Below are positions 39,898 through 40,208 of a stretch of 40,208 nt of DNA, in pieces. A program made the translations under genes and the position numbers. The notes beneath the pieces were generated by a model, which did no database searches, had not been told where the DNA came from, and saw only the letters and a list, made by a program, of their open reading frames with translations. Position 1 is the stretch's first letter, and each line of letters opens with the position of its first letter. The stretch is taken from the NCBI GenBank assembly GCA_025451035.1, contig JANWLE010000027.1, forward strand, positions 1 through 40,208, read 5' to 3'. The DNA comes from Solirubrobacteraceae bacterium (GTDB lineage: Bacteria > Actinomycetota > Thermoleophilia > Solirubrobacterales > Solirubrobacteraceae).

Positions 39898-39911
39898 ATA
39901 TTATGTCATAT
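39898..39911 (-). promoter_or_regulatory. vapBC promoter with palindromic candidate operator
   Basis: TAATAT (39903-39898, minus strand) ends 5 nt before the vapB ATG. The overlapping TATG-A-CATA palindrome lies at 39902-39910. This short A/T-rich patch stands out in a G/C-rich region and is the likely site of VapBC autorepression. Confidence 0.5.
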
Positions 39912-40017
39912 AGCTCGGCGACCATTGGGGCGTTCTGGTGCGTCGGAGCACGGACAAGTGGTCGTCGTCCGAGTTGGGAGTAACCGAACACCATCGATTG
40001 CGCCTGTATCCCCACCA

Positions 40018-40050
40018 GGCGCTCGCTTCGCCACGGCGAAAGCGAGCGCC
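40018..40050. terminator. Strong hairpin downstream of the LuxR-type gene
   Basis: GGCGCTCGCTT (40018-40028) and AAGCGAGCGCC (40040-40050) pair perfectly, and the inner CGCC/GGCG extends the stem to 15 bp with one bulge and a 2-nt loop. There is no T tract on either strand. It lies 56 bp beyond the stop at 40107, so it could terminate that minus-strand gene. Confidence 0.45.
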
Positions 40051-40106
40051 TCGTGAGCCTGCCCTCGCACGACCGCCGGTCATGTCTGACTGGCGCGCAG
40101 GCGAGA

Positions 40107-40208
40107 TCACGCTATTCCATGCTGATAGGCGTAGCGCACCGCCTGCGCCCGATCGCGCGCACCGATCTTGTAGAAGATCCGGTTGACGTGGGTCTTCACG
40201 GTCGCCGG
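40107..40208 (-). CDS. LuxR/NarL-type regulator, C-terminal fragment (cut by window edge)
   Basis: Only the last 33 residues are visible: ATVKTHVNRIFYKIGARDRA, then QAVRYAYQHGIA and the TGA stop. This is the recognition helix and final helix of a LuxR/GerE helix-turn-helix (T-V-K-T-H-V-N-R-I/L-x-K-[IL]-G-x-R-D-R-A-Q-A-V). Most proteins with this end are NarL-type response regulators whose receiver domain would lie beyond the window; that cannot be checked here. Confidence 0.9.
   Translation of the reverse strand, partial: PATVKTHVNRIFYKIGARDRAQAVRYAYQHGIA

Overview
This window comes from a high-G+C actinobacterium (roughly two thirds G+C, strong G/C preference at third codon positions). The gene style, the cysteine-linked type E succinate dehydrogenase and the bacterial-collagen/Hcp protein suggest a deep-branching class such as Thermoleophilia (Solirubrobacterales-like). 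That placement is an inference from gene style; the window has no rRNA or other decisive marker. Almost all of it is ordinary chromosome, densely packed, with no insertion sequences, tRNAs or CRISPR array that I can see.

Layout. 1-6017 (minus strand) is a housekeeping block: ispE (cut by the window edge), rsmA, tatD, metG, a one-helix membrane protein, rsmI and a ROK sugar kinase, mostly with overlapping or nearly touching ends. 6141-7277 (plus) is an LCP cell-wall ligase. 7318-8824 (minus) holds a cysteine-less FmdB/Ruc-type chaperone under a CIRCE operator, a TetR regulator and a small membrane protein. 8970-12396 (minus) has a DUF294-type nucleotidyltransferase, a TIM-barrel sugar-isomerase-like protein, a small cysteine-cluster protein and an L-2-hydroxyglutarate oxidase. 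12442-13877 (plus) encodes an NAD(P)-binding SDR and a SRPBCC protein.

13946-16140 (minus) is an icd-mdh operon and 19325-23125 (plus) an sdhABE operon, so three TCA-cycle enzymes lie close together; between them are an AidB-like acyl-CoA dehydrogenase and a site-2 protease with CBS domains. 23295-25720 (plus) pairs a membrane-anchored collagen/Hcp-domain protein with a translationally coupled methyltransferase of the architecture seen in protein-lysine methyltransferases. A Baeyer-Villiger-type monooxygenase and a UDP-GlcNAc 2-epimerase follow. 28438-35285 (minus) is dnaX, ybaB, recR, a SMARCAL1-like SNF2 ATPase and aspartokinase. 35465-40208 has a GT-C membrane glycosyltransferase, a large Alu-type SRP RNA (minus), a lipoprotein, an AraC/VOC pair, a VapBC toxin-antitoxin pair of lower G+C, and the C-terminal end of a LuxR-type regulator.

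The most notable signals are: (1) a CIRCE element at the start codon of a Ruc-like chaperone that has lost all its zinc cysteines; (2) the collagen-Hcp plus methyltransferase couple, whose second gene seems to start at CTG; (3) a repeated promoter layout in which a TANNNT -10 hexamer sits 5-11 nt before the start codon of genes without a Shine-Dalgarno sequence, implying widespread leaderless transcription; (4) an SRP RNA with a full Alu domain; and (5) an SdhB with an extra cysteine predicted to turn its third cluster into [4Fe-4S].
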